Below, in pieces: positions 6,078 to 8,728 of a DNA stretch of 8,728 bases. Numbering within the stretch: the stretch's first letter is position 1; every line of letters begins with the position of its first letter. Position numbers and translations under genes: made by a program. Below the pieces are notes generated by a model that was given only the letters and a program-made list of their open reading frames with translations, made no database searches and was not told the DNA's origin. The DNA is from Acidimicrobiia bacterium (GTDB lineage: Bacteria; Actinomycetota; Acidimicrobiia; Spongiisociales; UBA5794): the NCBI GenBank assembly GCA_029934555.1, contig JAOZMA010000086.1, forward strand, positions 1 through 8,728, read 5' to 3'.

Positions 6078-6368
6078 ATGCCTGTTGAGATTGACATTGA
6101 ACGGGTCGCGCACCTTGCACGGATTGCGCTGACCGACGAGGAGATGGCTGCCTACAGCGACCAGCTCGTTCACATCCTCGAGCACGCGGAGCGGGTTCAG
6201 GCGTTGCCGACCGAAGGGGTCGAGCCGACGTCACATCCGTTGCCGATGGTGAACGCCTTCCGACCCGATGAGGTAACCGCATCGCTGGATCGTGATGACG
6301 CCCTCGCCGGTGCGCCGGATGTTGAAGACGGCTACTTTCGGGTCCCGAAGATCCTGGACGAGTCATGA
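6078..6368 (+). CDS. gatC: Asp/Glu-tRNA amidotransferase subunit C (GatC)
   Basis: GatC is the small subunit that wraps around and stabilises GatA and joins it to GatB in the GatCAB complex. The 96-aa product is the usual family length. Recognisable parts are VAHLARIALTDEEMAAY (10-26) with the usual N-terminal helix pattern, the QLVHILEHAERVQAL helix (29-43), TEGVEPTSHPLP (45-56), and the conserved C-terminal DGYFRVPKIL (84-93). The frame is open upstream through the tandem repeats, but ATG 6078 matches the family N-terminus and has a -10 hexamer 7 nt before it. The stop overlaps the gatA start as ATGA (6365-6368), so this is the first gene of the gatCAB operon. Confidence 0.95.
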   Translation: MPVEIDIERVAHLARIALTDEEMAAYSDQLVHILEHAERVQALPTEGVEPTSHPLPMVNAFRPDEVTASLDRDDALAGAPDVEDGYFRVPKILDES

Positions 6369-7843
6369 CGGACCTCGCCGATCTCACGATCGCCCAAGCC
6401 ACAGCCGGACTCCGGGCACACGAGTTCAGTGCGGTCGACCTGCTCGATGCCGTCGAGCGCAGAGCAGCGATCACCGAAGCTCACCTCCACGCCTACCTCA
6501 CCCTCGATCGAAAAGGGGCGAGAGCAGCGGCCGAGGGAGCCGATGCCGCCCTTGCCGGCGGCGACCAACGACCTCTGCTCGGCATCCCGATTGCTCTGAA
6601 GGACAACATGGTGACGAAGGGCGTCGAAACGACGGCCTCCTCGCAGATCCTCGCCGGATGGAAGCCACCGTACGACGGCACGGCGGTCCGTCGCCTCAAA
6701 GAGGCCGGCGCCGTGATCGTCGGCAAGACGAACCTCGATGAGTTCGCCATGGGATCTTCGACCGAGAACTCGGCGTACGGACCGACCCGCAATCCGTGGA
6801 ACACCGACACCGTCCCGGGCGGATCGTCCGGCGGTTCGGCAGCAACGGTTGCCGTCGGGTCGGCCCTCGGAGCCTTCGGCTCGGACACCGGCGGTTCGAT
6901 TCGCCAGCCGGCATCCCTCACCGGGACCGTCGGAGCGAAACCGACCTACGGCCTCGTCAGCCGATACGGACTCATCGCGTTCGCGTCATCCCTCGACCAG
7001 ATCGGCCCGCTTGCCAGAACGGTCCCCGACGCTGCGACGCTGCTCGAAGCCGTCGCCGGCTGGGATCGGTTGGATGCGACGAGCTACCACGGCGACGTGC
7101 CCGCGATCTCACGGTCTCTCGATGCCGGAGTGGCCGGGTTGCGCATCGGCGTGATCACCGAACTCACAGGTGACGCGTTCGATCCTCAGGTCACCGCAGC
7201 AACGGATGCCACGATCACTCGACTCTCCGATGCGGGCGCCGAAGTCGTGGAGATATCGCTCCCGGCCATCGAATACGCGCTCTCTGCCTACTACCTGATC
7301 GCTCCCGCCGAGTGCTCTGCGAACCTCGCTCGGTTCGATGGCGTCCGGTACGGACTGAGAGTCGACGGAGCCACAACAGAGGAGATGATGGCGAGAACCC
7401 GGGCAGAAGGCTTCGGCCCCGAGGTCACCCGCCGGATCCTCCTCGGCACCTACGCCCTCTCGGCCGGCTACTACGACGCCTTCTACGGGCAGGCGCAGAG
7501 GGTCCGGACGCTGATCCGTAACGACTTCGCCACGGCCTACGGCCAGGTGGACGTGCTCGTCTCCCCGACGAGTCCGACGACCGCCTTCGAGATCGGTGCG
7601 AAGACCGAAGACCCGCTCACCATGTACTTCGCGGACATCTGCACCATCGCCACCAACCTTGCCGGTGATCCGGCGATTTCGGTACCCGTCGGTCTCGATG
7701 ATGCGGGCCTCCCCATCGGATTCCAGATCATGGCTCCCGCGCTGGGCGAAGAGGTCATGTTCCAGGTCGCCGCCGAGATCGAACGTCTCGTTGACTTCAC
7801 AGCGAGACCGAGACTCGCTAGTTCGAAGGTGGTGGCACCATGA
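6365..7843 (+). CDS. gatA: Asp/Glu-tRNA amidotransferase subunit A (GatA), amidase family
   Basis: GatA is the glutaminase of GatCAB. It releases ammonia from glutamine, which is channelled to GatB for amidation of Glu-tRNAGln or Asp-tRNAAsn. The 492-aa product has the full amidase-signature domain with the Ser-cisSer-Lys triad: Lys79 in IALKDN, Ser154 in PGGSSGGSAA (151-160) and nucleophile Ser178 in DTGGSIR (174-180). These positions coincide with those I recall for Staphylococcus aureus GatA. Other family segments are GKTNLDEFAMGSS (120-132) and GAKPTYGLVSRYG (190-202). ATG 6365 lies in an ATGA overlap with gatC, and the stop makes another ATGA overlap with gatB. The arrangement gatC-gatA-gatB excludes a stand-alone amidase. 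Nothing is truncated or unusual. Confidence 0.97.
   Translation: MTDLADLTIAQATAGLRAHEFSAVDLLDAVERRAAITEAHLHAYLTLDRKGARAAAEGADAALAGGDQRPLLGIPIALKDNMVTKGVETTASSQILAGWKPPYDGTAVRRLKEAGAVIVGKTNLDEFAMGSSTENSAYGPTRNPWNTDTVPGGSSGGSAATVAVGSALGAFGSDTGGSIRQPASLTGTVGAKPTYGLVSRYGLIAFASSLDQIGPLARTVPDAATLLEAVAGWDRLDATSYHGDVPAISRSLDAGVAGLRIGVITELTGDAFDPQVTAATDATITRLSDAGAEVVEISLPAIEYALSAYYLIAPAECSANLARFDGVRYGLRVDGATTEEMMARTRAEGFGPEVTRRILLGTYALSAGYYDAFYGQAQRVRTLIRNDFATAYGQVDVLVSPTSPTTAFEIGAKTEDPLTMYFADICTIATNLAGDPAISVPVGLDDAGLPIGFQIMAPALGEEVMFQVAAEIERLVDFTARPRLASSKVVAP
7826..7832 (+). promoter_or_regulatory. Shine-Dalgarno of gatB inside the gatA 3' end
   Basis: AAGGTGG ends 7 nt before ATG 7840 and lies within the last codons of gatA. 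It supports the gatB start and suggests independent ribosome recruitment in addition to coupling through the ATGA overlap. Confidence 0.5.
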
Positions 7844-8728
7844 CCGAGTGGGAAGCCGTCATCGGTCTTGAGACCCACGTGGAGCTCCAGACGAACTCGA
7901 AGATGTTCTGCGGGTGTCCGGTCGACTTCGGAGATGAGCCGAACACGGCGGTGTGTCCCGTCTGTCTCGCCATGCCGGGTGCGCTGCCGGTGCCGAACAG
8001 GGAGGCCATAGAAGGGATCCTGTCGATCGGCGACGCCCTCGACTGCACCCTCACCGAGGATTCGCTCTTCTATCGGAAGAACTACTTCTACCCCGACCTT
8101 CCGAAGAACTACCAGATCTCGCAGTACACCTTCCCGCTGTGCGTAGACGGGCGCCTCGACGTTGACGTCGACGGTGAACCGACGACCGTTGGGATCACCC
8201 GCGTGCACATGGAAGAAGACACCGGCAAGAGCACCCATGTGGGGGAGAGCGGCCGGATCCATGGTGCCGAGCACACCTTGCTCGACTTCAACCGGGCCGG
8301 CGTGCCTCTCGTTGAGGTCGTCACCGAGCCCGACATTCGATCACCCGAACAGGCTCGCGCCTACGGGATGGAGCTGCAACGGATCGTGAGAACACTTGGT
8401 GTGTCGGACGCCAAACTCGAAGAAGGGTCGATGCGCTTCGATGCGAACATCTCGGTACGTCCCGTCGGCACTGAGGAGCTCGGTACGAGGGCCGAAGTGA
8501 AGAACGTCAATTCGCTGCGATCGATGCAACGTGCCATCGCCTACGAGATCACTCGACAGATCGAAGTCCTCGAGGGCGGCGGGTCGATCCATCTCGAGAC
8601 CCGTCACTGGGATGAAGCCAAGGGTATAACCAAGCCGGGTCGGACGAAGGAAGACTCCGCCGACTATCGCTATTTCCAGGATCCGGATCTGTTGCCGCTC
8701 CACATCGATGATGCATGGCGGGAGCGTG
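7840..8728 (+). CDS. gatB: Asp/Glu-tRNA amidotransferase subunit B (GatB), 3' end outside window
   Basis: GatB binds the misacylated tRNA, activates the side-chain carboxylate with ATP and completes the transamidation with ammonia from GatA. About 296 codons are present and the frame is open to the right edge; the full protein is normally about 480 aa, so the tail domain is missing here. Diagnostic segments are IGLETHVEL (8-16), the metal-binding cysteine pairs CGC (24-26) and CPVC (39-42), KNYFYPDLPKNY (80-91), TRVHMEEDTGK (120-130), LDFNRAGVPLVEVVTEPD (148-165), EEGSMRFDANIS and TRAEVKNVNS. ATG 7840 overlaps the gatA stop as ATGA and has an AAGGTGG Shine-Dalgarno. The reading frame is intact across the visible part. 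Whether it acts on tRNAGln only or also on tRNAAsn depends on genes outside the window. Confidence 0.96.
   Translation, partial: MTEWEAVIGLETHVELQTNSKMFCGCPVDFGDEPNTAVCPVCLAMPGALPVPNREAIEGILSIGDALDCTLTEDSLFYRKNYFYPDLPKNYQISQYTFPLCVDGRLDVDVDGEPTTVGITRVHMEEDTGKSTHVGESGRIHGAEHTLLDFNRAGVPLVEVVTEPDIRSPEQARAYGMELQRIVRTLGVSDAKLEEGSMRFDANISVRPVGTEELGTRAEVKNVNSLRSMQRAIAYEITRQIEVLEGGGSIHLETRHWDEAKGITKPGRTKEDSADYRYFQDPDLLPLHIDDAWRER

Noticed and set aside
7537..8274. 245-codon open frame on the minus strand antisense to gatA/gatB
   Set aside because: It lies opposite two strongly conserved genes and is a by-product of GC-rich codon usage. The peptide shows no recognisable domain.

Overview
The window is a GC-rich stretch of ordinary-looking bacterial chromosome. 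It carries eight confidently recognised genes and probably the first 16 codons of a ninth. High GC, an actinobacterial-looking DapE (GWTDVAR motif), a GatCAB amidotransferase and probable leaderless promoters together suggest a member of the Actinomycetota, perhaps an uncultivated Acidimicrobiia-like lineage. That placement is inference; no rRNA or marker tree is available here.

Layout: (1) 1-123 holds a probable divergent gene start at the left edge and the dapD promoter. (2) dapD (124-930) and dapE (927-1967) encode two steps of the succinylase branch of lysine/diaminopimelate synthesis and overlap by ATGA. (3) A short gap (1968-2035) leads to a three-gene ABC-2 exporter: ATPase (2036-2974), permease 1 (2971-4143) and permease 2 (4140-5291), joined by GTGA and ATGA overlaps. 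(4) On the minus strand, 5281-5904 encodes a YczE/YitT-like membrane protein that meets permease 2 tail to tail with an 11-bp overlap. (5) A 173-bp divergent intergenic region (5905-6077) contains three short tandem repeats of 7 or 8 bp. (6) gatC (6078-6368), gatA (6365-7843) and gatB (7840 to the right edge, incomplete) encode the tRNA-dependent amidotransferase, again joined by ATGA overlaps.

How it works together: DapD and DapE serve cell-wall and lysine synthesis. GatCAB converts Glu-tRNAGln (and possibly Asp-tRNAAsn) to the correct amidated form. The ABC cassette is a complete export system of unknown substrate: one ATPase plus two related but non-identical permeases. All five same-strand junctions inside operons are 4-nt stop/start overlaps, which suggests translational coupling.

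I found no convincing new biological system. The two most interesting signals are non-coding. First, a TANNNT hexamer lies exactly 7 nt before the ATG of three transcription units (dapD, the YczE-like gene and gatC), as expected for leaderless mRNAs. Second, adjacent but unrelated short tandem repeats sit between the divergent YczE-like and gatC promoters. I saw no tRNA, rRNA, CRISPR array, insertion sequence or prophage gene.
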